From Rhizoclosmatium globosum (taxonomy: Eukaryota; Chytridiomycota; Chytridiomycetes; Chytridiales; Chytriomycetaceae): DNA of 37,551 nucleotides. The stretch's first letter is position 1. Each line of letters begins with the position of its first letter. Under the pieces are notes generated by a model, which saw only the letters and a program-made list of their open reading frames with translations, had not been told where the DNA came from and did not search any database. The stretch is taken from positions 1 to 37,551 of the forward strand of contig MCGO01000299.1 in assembly GCA_002104985.1 (NCBI GenBank). The letters are read 5' to 3'. Shown in pieces: positions 9,926 to 20,893 of the stretch. A program made the position numbers and the translations under genes.

Positions 9926-12368
9926 ATGGTTTCACCTGACGCGGCGTTCCTCTCGACATCCTTCTCAGGCGATGGTCGGTTCTTTGGCAGTGTCAGTGTG
10001 ACGCACGCGGTGACTGTTGTCGAAGTGACGAGTGGCAGTGTTGTGTTCACTACTTCTTCCTCTTCTTCATCAAACAATCAAACAAACAAGGCCACGTGCG
10101 TCGCAGTCGCCGACCAACTTGTCGCATTTGGCACTCAAAGTGGCGCTGTCTTTGTAGCGCCACTTGTCGCTGCCTCGAAGCCACTCGCGCTTCCAACCTC
10201 GGCGTCAACTTCCTCGGCCGCCGTCGCCGCGATCGCCTTTGTGTCCGACTCGAAAGTGGCCGCCGTGTCGACAAACGGAATCGTCTCCCTCTTTGACACA
10301 ACCTCAAAATCACAAGTCTTCACTCACAAAACAACAATCAAGAACCCGTCCGCTCTGACTTTTGATGCCGTGTCAATGTCTCTGGCGGTGGCGGGCACCC
10401 GCGTGGCCGTGCTCAAATTGAACTTGGATGCAAAGTCGTGTGTGCTCGTGAAGGAGTTTACGGGCCATGCAACGCAGGTCTCGTCCCTGCTTCTCTCGGA
10501 TGCAAACACGTGTGTCTCGGCGGCGAAACAAGACAGGTTTATTGCCGTGTGGGATATTGTGAAGGGCGCAAACTCGTCCGCTCTTACGCTGGAGAGTGCT
10601 CCGGTTTCTGTGGTTGGATTGGGAAAGAAAGTGGCTGCTGTCACGGAAGATGGTCTCTTGGCCCTTTGGGACAATGTCTCTTCTGCCACTGCTGCCTCTG
10701 CTGAACCTACCCCAAAAAGAAAAAGAATTCAGACAAGAACTCTTCTACAAACTCTCATCAACAAACTCTCACGAAACCTCCTGTTTCTACTGTATCCGTC
10801 AAAATTGTGTCGGTCGACTCAAAAACAAATCAAATCGACGAAAGTGTTCCTTCCCGTCCTGCTCCTATCCTTGCCGCCACTTTCGATTCAGCAGATTCTA
10901 TTCTGTTTGCTTACGGATCTACCCTCCGTCCCTCCTTCGAACGTGTTTCGGTACTCCAAAAAGATCACTCAGAAGATGGGACTGAAGGTGATGATGAACT
11001 GGTGAAAGGTGCTATTGAAATTGTCCGTGCCATGAAGGGAAATACTTTTGTTGGTGTCAATGAGTTGCAAGCCAAGCAGATGGTGAGTTGAAAATGTTCA
11101 AATGAGCTCATGACTGAGCAAAGAACGTGGATGGACGAGCGAAGTGAGCAATTATCCTATGCGTAGCGAGCGAGCGATAATACGATCGAGTCAAAAGATC
11201 GTCAATCCTCGTGGGCAGCGAACGATACATCGACGGAGTTGGAAATAAATTGAAGGAGTCGAAAAGATCGTCAATCATAACAGCGAGCCAGTCTCGCGGC
11301 AGGCGGGGTGAGCTTTGGGGGCTGTGAGAACGTACTTTCGCGAAGCGAATGGAAAGAAAATAGGTTCTCGGATGACTGCAATCAAAAACATGTACTTACC
11401 GAACTGCAATGCGATTTCAACCACAATTCACTCACACCATTGCATAGATGTCAAAACAAAAGCATACACTGAATCCGCCACTTCAAAACTCATTACATCC
11501 ACAACTCCACTCTCATTGAACCTCGCCGCGCAATCAGCATCTTCTGCAGCTGCATCCCAAGAACCATCTCTCCAAGACCGCCTCCAAACCCTGAACTTGT
11601 CTCTCGCCGATGAAACAGCAACCAAACGGCCCTTCTCCGGAAAGAGACACGACCTCCTCAAAACTCCTACTGCAACTTCATTACACAACCTGCTCACACA
11701 AAGTATCCACTCAGGAGACACACAGTTACTGGAACAGTGTCTGCAAGTTTCAGACCCAGTCGTTATTACTGCAACCATCAAAAGGCTTCCAGCAGCACAA
11801 GTCGTGCCTCTCCTAAACCTCTTAACAGTACGTCTCCAAATGCGTCCAACCCGCGCAAAGAGCCTGATTGAATGGATCCGCGCCGTTGTCATCTGCCATG
11901 CCGCCTTCCTCATGACCGTAAGTCACACTTCCCTCACACAACCTCATTTCGCAATAAAAACTAACCATTATTACATTCCAGAACCCAAGTCTCGTGAGCC
12001 ACTTGAGCACCCTCCATGCAACCTTAACAACACGTTCAGAAACATTCACGAAACTCTTGAAACTCTCTGGACGGCTTGACCTTGTCACATCGCAAATCGC
12101 GCTTCGTCAATCACGCGCACAGTTCTCAGGGGATGATGAGGATGATGATGTTGACGGGGTTGTTGTGTATGATGAAGAGATGGAAGGAGATGATGACGAC
12201 GAGGACGATGATGATGAGATGGATGAGGATTTGGATAGTGATGAGTTTGGGGAGGAAGAGGAGGAGGAAGAGTATGCGGAGGATGAGGAGGAAGAGGATC
12301 CTGATTTCGATGAGGATGCTGATTTGGATGAGTTGGGAGGGGATGACGACGAGGAGGAGGAAGATTGA
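9926..12368 (+). CDS. UTP5: U3 snoRNP component UTP5 (WDR43), with frame break
   Basis: Nucleolar t-UTP subcomplex protein needed for pre-18S rRNA processing. Segments 9926..11082, 11448..11917 and 11982..12368. The N-terminal two-fifths is a WD40 propeller (for example FTGHATQVSSLLL...AVWDI). The C-terminal part is a clear Utp12 domain: LLTQSIHSGDTQLLEQCL, VVITATIKRLPA, MRPTRAKSLIEWIR, LMT joined by an intron to NPSLVSHL, then LLKLSGRLDLVTSQI. It ends in a long Asp/Glu tail. At CCCC 10710-10713 the frame moves by one; adding one base gives PKKKKNSDK and the conserved central region. The join over the 365-bp intron 11083-11447 is also out of phase by one in the same sense, pointing to another missing base at the start of the next exon (AAAA runs at 11452-11460). 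The 64-bp second intron is regular. An essential gene, so sequence error is more likely than loss. Confidence 0.85.
11083..11447 (+). other. Unusually long intron of UTP5 with internal repeats
   Basis: This 365-bp intron (GTGAGT...GCATAG) is several times longer than most introns here. It contains a direct repeat, GAGTC(G)AAAAGATCGTCAATC at 11188-11207 and 11256-11276, and a GCGAGCGA-rich stretch at 11163-11180. A 12-base word from it (AGCGAGCGATAA) recurs in sense orientation in the long intron of the gene at 23869-26401. Confidence 0.65.
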
Positions 12369-12502
12369 AGTGATTGGGTGAAGTGCCTTGGGGATAACTG
12401 ATGGGTTTCATGAAACCGTATTTAGGGCTATTATTACAGCTTATTATAAATGGTCTTTTGATTGTTATAGTTATGAATGTATTCTACAAAGTGTAACTCA
12501 GT

Positions 12503-13049
12503 TCAGTTCTTCCACATTTCCGCCACATCATCGTTCCGCACGACTGGGGCCGTATCGCTTTGTCCCTGCGTCCTTTTACTTTCTTCGAGCTTCTCTGCGA
12601 GTTTGCCGCCGCCCTTTTGGACACCTCGTTTCTCTTGGGCGTTTAGACGGGCTTCGACAGCGGCGAGGCGGGCGTCGCGGTCTTGTTCTGTGTTTGCGGG
12701 TTTTGCTTTTGGTTGGACGAATGGATTCTGTGGTTGAAGTGGTTGTGTGAGTGAGTGAGTGAGCGAGTGGGGTTGAAGGAAGGCATCCAGTGGCAATGAT
12801 AGGATTGCTGCTTGTTGTATTGGGTTGATGATTGCTACTAATGTATCATGTATGTTTGATTCAAGAAGGGGCAATAACGGTGGCTCTGTAGTGTAAGATG
12901 TGGTAGATGGATCTCACCTTCTTTGGGGATGCCTCAGATCCAATCTTTGGAGAACTGGATCCGTTACTTCCGCTGTTGCTCTTGCTGACACTGCCGCTGC
13001 TTCCACCCCCGAGAGTGTGGCCTTTTGGTTTCGATGCGTCGTTTCCCAT
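12503..13049 (-). CDS. Small N-acylated protein with p97/VCP-interacting motif (SVIP-like)
   Basis: Two exons: 12918-13049 encodes 44 residues starting MGNDASKPKG, a good N-myristoylation context, followed by a Gly/Ser linker; the second runs to the stop at 12503. The second exon contains RDARLAAVEARLNAQEKRGV, which fits the VCP-interacting motif (R-x5-A-A/V-x2-R) and the following RG(I/V) of small VCP/p97-interacting protein, then a Gly-Gly-Lys-Leu and Lys/Glu helix. SVIP combines the same two features, acylation and a VIM, and inhibits p97-dependent ER degradation. The donor AAG|GTGAGA at 12917 is good, but with each of the obvious acceptors (near 12835-12880) the second exon is out of phase by one base, so the junction is uncertain; one missing base would explain it. 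It converges with UTP5 and diverges from the channel gene at 13246. Confidence 0.5.
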
Positions 13050-13245
13050 TTTTTGAACTTGATTTTCACGCTAACTCTCCAACCAAATATATTCTGTTAG
13101 AAAGTTTATATTCAGATTGTCCTTGAAATCTTTAGGCACTTCTTAACTGAAAGATTGAGTGATAGTTTAAAATGTTTGTGGTTTTGAATACCTTTTGAAA
13201 ATCTGTTCATCTCTTTCTTCTCTCAGTTGTCACATCGTCGAATCA

Positions 13246-16200
13246 ATGTCGGACCAAAGATTAAGAACGGCGGAAGATATTTCACAGCTCATGTCCGAGT
13301 TTGAATCACGCTATCGCCAACTAGAGCAGCAGATGTCGCTATTTCAGCCAATCGCCGCTAGAATTATCCAACACTTTCAAGGGTCCACAACGTCAATCAA
13401 CCACCACAAACGAGATTCTAACATCCCCTCGTTAAAGATCTTTCCGCCTCTTGAAGCGATTAAGAGCTCTAACGACAGAATATTGGACGACACGGACGGA
13501 ATCCTTCTCATGAGCCATGCAATTAACGTCGAAGATTCAAGTTGTCATGAAGAATGGCTTAAAAACGCGGAAAAGATTGATCCTGAAGACGAAGACGACA
13601 TTGAGTATTCAACAAACAATCAACTCGGAAACGCTGACAGTCGCGACAAAATATTTGAAGCTGTTGAGGAAAAGCAAAGACGAAAGTTTTCAGCGTCACT
13701 GAAGGGATCAAATGACAGCATGAACGTATCAAGTTTCTTTGCACGAAGCACGCTTCGAAGGCTGTCGAATATGAACTCTCCACTTGGATCTCAAGACAGT
13801 GTGAGATCCAGAGGAGAAAATCGAAAAGGCGCAAAATTCACGTCTGTTAAAGCACAACGAACGGGCAATCAGAATCAATCAAATTTAAAGGTCCCTTCGG
13901 AAGAAGCAACGACTTCAAATGGAACAAGTGTGTCAATTGAAGTGGGCGAATCTGATTCCATCCATTCAAACAAACATTCTGTATCGTTGTCCAGAACAAA
14001 AGGACAAGCTTTTGAACACGGATCTATTAAGTCAAGGAAAAATTCGGGAGTGGTTATAAGCCCAACAACTTCGAAAAAGGAAGTCGATGAGAAAGACGAT
14101 GTCAAAATTCTTGTTCAACCAAGTGCTATTCCCATCACAATATCAGTATCAGAGGAATCTGCTGGTAAGACAGTGGAAACTAAAAATATCGTTGGCCCCG
14201 AATCAACAGCCAGCAGTTTGGCACCGAGTAGCCCAACCTCACCATCTGGGCTTCTTTCATCATCTTCTGTGAAAAAGTCAAATCGATTGCTGGCACCGTC
14301 CTCAAACGCCAAGAGTAAATCACTTTTGGCAATCAAGTTTGCCACATCTGTAAAGTACGATATAGAGGATTCTTTGCTTTCTATGGGATCTAAGCCTGCA
14401 GCGGAAAAGGAAGCGCCTGATATGATTTCGCGAAGCTCAGTCAACAACGAAACGTACTCTCTTTGGAACCATGGAATAGATTCACTCTCAGTATTTTTGG
14501 TCAACATTGAATTTCTGTTCTCAAGTACGTCATTAATCACTTTCATGTGTTTTCTAACACTCTTATTTTTAAGTTTCCTATTTCAGTGAGTTATGGCTGA
14601 TACCAGTGGCTATCTGTTATGATTTACAATTACCAAGATATTTCAGTATCATCGTATCGACCAAGAACACGTTAGAGTTTTTGTTAGAGCATATTACATT
14701 GCGTTCCAATCATCCGGCAATGAAGCTTATTAAAAACCCGACAGTTCAAGATTGGAGGTTACATTATTGGAAGAACCGGTTGTTGGTAGATGTCATCACA
14801 ATCTTCCCATTTGAACTTCTTGCCATCGATGGGAATGAGTATTTATGGGCAATACGTCTACTGAGAATGTACAAGCTGTTTGAAATTACTCGTACTTCAC
14901 CCATTTACAATCGTTTGCGTATCAAGACGCAGGAATGGTTCAGAATTGGAAATGCCGCGTCGTTATTCTTTCCGCTGATGTTCCTGTTTATTTTGTTCAT
15001 GCATGTTCAAGCTTGCGTAATATTTTTGACTGGACGGGTATTTGATTTCAGCAATGATGATATTGAACCTTACAGGGATGCCATCTTTTTTGATCAATAC
15101 ATGTGGTCACTGTATATGGTGAGATATTTTGTTAGGCGGTAGTAACTGGTAGAATCACTGACGTTTACGTGCAGTCAACGGCAAATATGTTTCCTCTTGG
15201 GTACCACCCAAAAAATCCTATGGAACAATTCATTACCGCTGTTTTTGTTATTGCTGGTGCTGGCCTGTACGCTTGTATTGTCGGAGCTATTTCGTCGATA
15301 GCAATGGGTTTTGACGCTTCTGGCCGATTATACAAACAGAAAGTTGACGAGCTCAAAGAATACATGCGATGGAAGTGCCTTAACCCGGTTACGCAGCGAA
15401 AAGTACTAAAATACTACGAGCTCAAGTATCGAGGAAAATACTTTGAAGAGGTGAGAAATTGAAACGACTCCTGAGCTGACATAAAACTCAGGGTTCTTTA
15501 TTGAATGAAATGAACGAATCATTGCGAATGGAAATCGCCGTGCATAACTGTCGTGAGCTTATATCAAAGGTGTCGTTTTTGAAGCGTGAACAGCATGATG
15601 GACGAGACGACTTGTTTGCCGGGTGTATCGCAACTGCTTTGCAACCATGCTATTATGTTCCTGGAGATATATTATTTTTGCAGGGAGAGGTAACAAACAG
15701 AGTTCTATTGTATATTTAAACTGATATGTAATCAAAATAGATTGGTGCAGACATGGTTAGTGTCTTATCTGTAACCTAAAAACCTAATCGCATACACAGT
15801 ACTTTTTGTTATCAGGCTCATTAAATGTATTAATCTCTGGGAAACGTGTTGCCCAACTTAAAGACGGAGCCTTCTTTGGAGAATTAGCATTATACGCTAA
15901 TACTCCTCGAACCGCCACAGTACAAGCAGCCTCCTCTTGCATAGTTTACCGACTCTCGCGAGATTCATTCAATTCGATCCTAGACATGTTCGATGATGTC
16001 AAAAAGAAAGTGAAAGCAATTTATAATGAACGGCTAGAAAAGTTGAAAGTCGAGGAAGATATTCGAAAACTTGCGGCAGCAAAAGAAACCATATCAAGAG
16101 TTACGTTCTTGAGACGTGATTATCAGTTGGATCCAAATGACGACTCATTTGCAACTAAGCTTGCTTCTCTGTTTGAGCCTGCCTTTTTTGCAGCAGACGA

Positions 16201-16489
16201 TGTTATATTCAACCAAGGGGAGATGGGAGATGAAATGTTTGTCATAAAAAGCGGGGCTGTTGATGTTCTTGTGGGTGGTTACAATGTATCAACACTACGA
16301 GAGGGTGCATGTTTTGGTGAATTGGCGTTAATAGCTCGATTGCCTCGACCTTCAACTGTTCAAGCTTCATCAGTATGCATGTGTTACAAAGTACATCGTG
16401 ATCAGTTTGCGAAGATCCTTGACGAATTCCCAGATATTAAACTTCATGTCGATGCACTTTTGTTTGAGAAAATGAGGGAAAAGAATTGA
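13246..16489 (+). CDS. Cyclic-nucleotide-gated channel 1, two tandem CNBDs
   Basis: Predicted 1000-residue channel. CDS join(13246..14524, 14574..15118, 15175..15450, 15492..15689, 15741..15755, 15800..16489). Residues 1-425: a coiled N-terminus (YRQLEQQMSLFQPIA) and a long Ser-rich cytosolic region. Residues 426-690: six-span CNG/HCN/EAG-type channel with VDVITIFPFELL (S2-S3), a short basic S4 (WAIRLLRMYKL) and a pore loop at about 609-620 reading STANMFPLGYHP, where K channels have TVGYG and HCN has CIGYG. A C-linker follows (YKQKVDELKEYMRW). CNBD1 has its phosphate-binding cassette at about 797-814 (FGELALYANTPRTATVQA) and CNBD2 at about 943-960 (FGELALIARLPRPSTVQA). One exon has only 15 bases (IGADM). 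The shadowing frame start at 13195 is not ATG; 13246 is the first ATG. AATAAA lies at 16500. Confidence 0.88.
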
Positions 16490-16499
16490 ATTTGATTGC

Positions 16500-16505
16500 A
16501 ATAAA
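16500..16505 (+). terminator. Polyadenylation signal of channel gene 1
   Basis: AATAAA 10 bases after the stop codon of the plus-strand channel gene, within the 100-bp gap between the convergent pair. Confidence 0.5.
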
Positions 16506-16581
16506 GGTTCGTTTATATGGGAAGCTCTTGAAAGTCAGAATCCAAAAACGACACATCAACTTTGAAGATTGTATACAGAGG

Positions 16582-16587
16582 TTTATT
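16582..16587 (-). terminator. Polyadenylation signal of channel gene 2
   Basis: AATAAA on the minus strand, immediately downstream of the stop codon of the minus-strand channel gene. The two convergent transcripts probably overlap at their 3' ends. Confidence 0.5.
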
Positions 16588-16589
16588 TC

Positions 16590-19500
16590 TTACTCCACAA
16601 CCAAGGTATCTATTCGTTGCTTAATCTCTGGAAATTGCTCTAATATCTTCAAGAATGGCCGCCGAGATATCTTATAACACACACTCACTGCTGTCGCCTG
16701 TACCGTGAAGGACCGTAAACGATTGGAAACCATGTCCAGCTCCCCAAACACGTCGCCGTCTCTGATCCATCGAGTCCTTTGTCCATCAACAAGGACTTCA
16801 AAGACTCCTGTTCTGATTATGTACTTCATACGCATGGTGAGAATGGGGTTAATTTCAATTCATTACTCACCATCTCGTCTGCCGATTCACCCTGCATGAA
16901 AACTAGATCTTCAGTACTGTAATGGACTGGATATAGTACACTTGCAAGCTTTTCGATGAAGGAAGTTTTGGTATCCCCTTCAATTTGTAGAAACGAGATC
17001 TTATTGACCATTTCAGCAGCCACCTTCAGTTTTCGAGCGTCTTCTTCACGTTTCGTTCGTTCCATTCGCTCATTATATATATGACTGACTTTTTTCTTTA
17101 TGTCGTCAAATAAGTTGACGATGTTATTGAATGATTCTTGAGTAAGGCGGTAGAGAATACAATTGGAAACGGCTTGTACAGTAGCAGTTCGTGGGATATT
17201 TGCGATCAGTGCAATCTCTGCCGTAACAGTTAAAATAGTACACTCAAGTATTCCACGACAATGTCAGATCCTCACCACCAAAAAACGCTCCATCTCGCAG
17301 AACACAAACGCCCTTTCCTGAAATATTAACTATGACTGCTCCACTAAAGATGAAGTACATGTCATGTCCAATCTTGTACAGGAAGTTAGACAGTCATAAG
17401 TCAAACCTACATGCACACCTCTCCCTGAACAAAGATGATGTCTCCAGGAACATAGTAGCATGCTTGTAGCGCACTAGTTATACGACCAGCAAACAAATCG
17501 TCTCTTCCATCATTCTGCTCCCGTTTCAAAAACGGTACTTTCGAAATCAGTTCCTTGCAGTTGTGAGCCGCGATTTCCATTCTCAGCGATTCGTTCATTT
17601 CACTTAAAAGTGAACCCTGGTTTAAAAACCTTAGTGAAACCACACATCGTCATCGGTGATAAATGTCACCTCATCAAAGTATTTTCCACGATATTTCAAC
17701 GCGAAATAATCCAACAGCTTCTTTTGAGTTAAAGGGTCGATTGATCTCCAACTCATATATTCGTTCAGTTCATCAATTTTCTGCTTGTAGAGACGACCTG
17801 ATGCGTCGAATCCCATTGCAATGGAAGAAATAGCACCGACAATACATGCATAGAGACCTGCGCCAAAAAGAACAAAGCCGACTAACAGAAGCTGTTCTTC
17901 CGGGTTTGACGGGTGATATCCGACAGGAAACATGTTAGTCGCCGACTGTTGAAATGATTTAACGAAGGATGCGAAATTACGACAAATCTACCATAAATAG
18001 AGACCAAACATACTGTTCTCCAATAGTTGAATTCTGATATGGAGCGATTTCGGGATTACTGAATTCAAAATACCGACCAGCAAGGAAAAGGCCGCAAGCT
18101 TGAATATGCAGGAATAAAAACAGACTGAAAGTCAATGGAAGTATAAGAGAGACTGAGTGCCCAATTTGTAGCCATTCCAGTAGTATATCCCGTGACTGGA
18201 CGTATATTGGCGATACCCCCATGACGTACAGCAGTTTATACATTCTTAAGAGTCGAATCACCCATAAGTAGTCACGACCGGGTACTGGAAGCAGCTCGAA
18301 AGGGATTATTGTCACGAAATCGACAAGCGCTCTTCGACGTATATAGTAGTTCCTCCAGTCATCCATATTTGCATCTGCAATGGAAATCATAGCAGGGTGA
18401 TCATATCGCATGGTCACCCATTCCAGGCTGAAGTCCAACAGATTCTTGATTGACACGATGCAAGAATAAAACAGTGGTAGGTCGTAATCGAAGCAAACAC
18501 CCAAGGGAATCAGCCAGAGTTCACTCAAAGAAATCACTGCAGCGGGAGAAGTTGGCGTTTTCTGAAATAGAAGACGAAAAGAGAAAACATACGGGAGAAA
18601 GCGAAGTCTAAGCCTATTGAAATATCCGACGTTGAACTTAATCCAAAACTCCACATACTTGTTACCGCGTTCACTCTACGTGCTTCTTCATTTGGTTGTT
18701 TGACGCCGTCTGCAGCCATGTCATTCTGTGTTGAAGGAAGAGGCTGATGAATTTTGATTGAAGTTATTTGATCAACAGGTGTGTCTTGCTTTTCTTCTTC
18801 CTTTCTTCCAGAAGTTCCAGGAGTTACGGTGGATGTTGAGCTTCCCGTTTCACTGATCCTCGACTGGAATAATGATGTTCGTCTGATCTTTTGGATCATT
18901 GAAGGGCCTTTTGGTTTGTTTGATGCGTCGTCTGGTATTAATTCATTTTGTTGGAGAAAGGACGTTTTCCTGGCACGGCGATTTGAATCTTCTGGTTTGA
19001 TAGAATACGATCCAGCATCGCTTGGCCGTTTACTTCCTGCCAGCGCGGATTTCGGTTTGCTTTGCGGGAATATGTCTTCCTGACTTTTTGGACGCAGATT
19101 AGGAGAAATCAGAACTGAGGGCATATCAGAGGGTCTCCGTGCAGATACAATTGAGCTACCTCGAGGAGAATCATGTCTTGAGGGGCCGAACAAATTGACT
19201 AAAATACTAGTTCGCTTTTCTTGAGGCTCGGTAAATGAGCCAAATGACTCGGTTTGGCTCCCGGCTTGACTCTTGCGTCGTTTCGTTTCAGAAGGCCCGA
19301 CAAATGTACTTTGCGCAATACGACCAGATACTGCGGCAAGTCGTGAAAGACCAAGCTTCTTCTCTGAATCAATTTCAACTTTGCTGACCCATTCCTCCTC
19401 CAGTGCCGCCGGTGTCGCTTGAAGTTCAGTTACGGACAACGACGATGGAGGAAAGTCATATTTTGGCATTCTAGCCAATTTTTGTTTCGGGTTGATGAGG

Positions 19501-19661
19501 GGTATAGATGGTGGAATGTAATCGGGTTTCAAGAGCCGTACAAGTTCATGTGCAATCGGCCGAAACAAGTTCATCTGAGACTCTAAATGCTCAAATCGCT
19601 CGATAAACGTGCTCACGACGCGTAGTGCTTCGTCGCTATGGAGGGGTAGCTGGAAAGGCAT
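16590..19661 (-). CDS. Cyclic-nucleotide-gated channel 2, two tandem CNBDs
   Basis: Predicted 921-residue paralogue of channel 1, in inverted convergent orientation. CDS complement(join(16590..16823, 16871..17217, 17276..17372, 17419..17616, 17670..17945, 17992..18536, 18593..19661)). The N-terminus keeps the motif LE.QMNLFRPIA, then diverges into a Ser/Pro-rich region. Exons for the membrane part have the same lengths as in channel 1 (545, 276 and 198 bp). S4 is WVIRLLRMYKL; the pore loop reads SATNMFPVGYHPSNPEEQ, again GYH instead of GYG. CNBD1 cassette: FFGEIALIANIPRTATVQA, split by an intron inside the cassette. CNBD2 cassette: FGELDMVSNRLRSFTVQA, more diverged, so nucleotide binding there is doubtful. 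All seven exons join in phase and no frame break was found. The likely ligand is cAMP or cGMP; which cannot be read. Confidence 0.88.
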
Positions 19662-19819
19662 TAAAATTGAAGGAGTGGGGAGAGTTGAAGGAGATTTTCA
19701 GAATCCAAAGGAGAATCCCTAACCGATCGGGACAAAAAACCTGATTTGCTCATGTCATTTTATTAGTTAGCATTTGCTGTTTGGTAAGGTGCCGTTCGCG
19801 TCATTGCCGAAAGTGCTGT

Positions 19820-20541
19820 CTAACCATCTTTGGCAAGCGAATGAAGAACTTTGCTGTACACTGCACCATCCCCTTTCGTCGCTTGCTTGTTAATCTAAGT
19901 AACTCCTCAATTAGATTGCAGCTAACCAGAGACGTCACGTACTTCATGATGCCGTTCACGGGACACAATCTCTTCGATTATTTCTCCCGTTCCCTTCACC
20001 AGCCTACGAATGATACAAGTCAGTTAACGTTTGAACACGATACAGTCTGAACATCGTACCGGGATCGACCATCAATCGGATCAATAATCCGTCGGACCTG
20101 TTGCTGTTCTCGTTCAAACTCCTCTGGCCTTTGCGGTACCATTGGCGTTCGAGTATTTGACGCAGTTGGCGGTTGAATTGATCGAGAGGGTGGTAAATGA
20201 TGTTTGTGATCGCTTGTTGTGGGTGGGATAGGAGGTTGTTGGGATGTAGCTGGTTTGGCAGTGGCCGACCCGCCAAACTCTGCCTCCATTCCTTCTGCCA
20301 TCCACTGTGCCAAATGGCTTTTGGAGGCTACCGTGGCCTTGTCTCTTTCCTCGGAGTGACTCTTTTTATGCTTCTTCGCATGTTTCTCCTTCTTGTCCTT
20401 CTTGCCTTTGGACGTCTTCTCTCGAGCATCTTTCTTGTGTTTCTTCTTGGATTTGTGGCTGTGGTGTTTGGAAGAGGACGTAGAAGAGTCGCTGTCACTA
20501 GAGGAGGAGGAATCACGATCTCGCTTTTTGGATTTGCCCAT
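19820..20541 (-). CDS. Lys/Ser-rich nuclear protein with ARL6IP4-like C-terminus
   Basis: 205 residues; CDS complement(join(19820..19894, 19943..20003, 20060..20541)), introns of 48 and 56 bp with all phases matching. The N-terminal third is Ser-Asp runs followed by Lys/His-rich repeats (KHKKDAREKTSKGKK), a nuclear or nucleolar-type tail. The C-terminus, only visible after splicing, reads DPIDGRSRLVKGTGEIIEEI, VSRERHHE and INKQATKGDG. From memory this pattern (GRxRL(V/I)xGxGEVxEEIVxxERHxxINKQATxGDG) matches the conserved end of ARL6IP4/SRp25-type splicing-associated proteins; I am not sure of the name. It lies between the channel gene (same strand, 158 bp downstream) and AMT2 (divergent). Confidence 0.7.
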
Positions 20542-20893
20542 TTCTTGTATATCTCTTTAGGGTATTCAGATCAAAGGTATTTACAGTATTAATGTTATCT
20601 CTTCATTCCGTAAAGTAATGCAAGGGTAGTCAATAGCAGTGATCGAATCACACGCCTCCTCTCACATGCTTTACGATCAAATCGGGGTTTTTATCTAACA
20701 TCACCCATGAGGAGATAAATCTTATACTCCAGCGATAGAAATCGGGTGTTTTCGCTCGCTTGGGTCTGAAACAACGGATCTTCTATCTTATCCCCCCTGA
20801 CAATCCCACGAGTCAGAAACCATCATAAAAAGCTAGGACCTCGTCTTCAAACAAAACCTCATCAACCATATTCTACCTCTGAATACAACAACC
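20542..20893. promoter_or_regulatory. Divergent promoter region upstream of AMT2
   Basis: 352 bp between the nuclear-protein start (minus) and the AMT2 start (plus). It holds the GATA-site cluster listed separately, and a pyrimidine-rich leader with ATCAACCATATTCTACC just before the AMT2 ATG. Confidence 0.5.
20691..20788. promoter_or_regulatory. Cluster of four GATA-factor sites (HGATAR)
   Basis: Matches on either strand: TTATCT 20691-20696, AGATAA 20713-20718, CGATAG 20733-20738 and CTATCT 20783-20788, about 105-205 bp before the AMT2 ATG. By chance one match per about 340 bp is expected. In fungi, AreA/NIT2-type GATA factors activate ammonium permease genes through such sites under nitrogen limitation; here binding is inferred only. 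Confidence 0.45.

Noticed and set aside
12085..12411. Pro/His-rich minus-strand frame
   Set aside because: Mirror of the GAT/GAG repeats that encode the acidic tail of UTP5.
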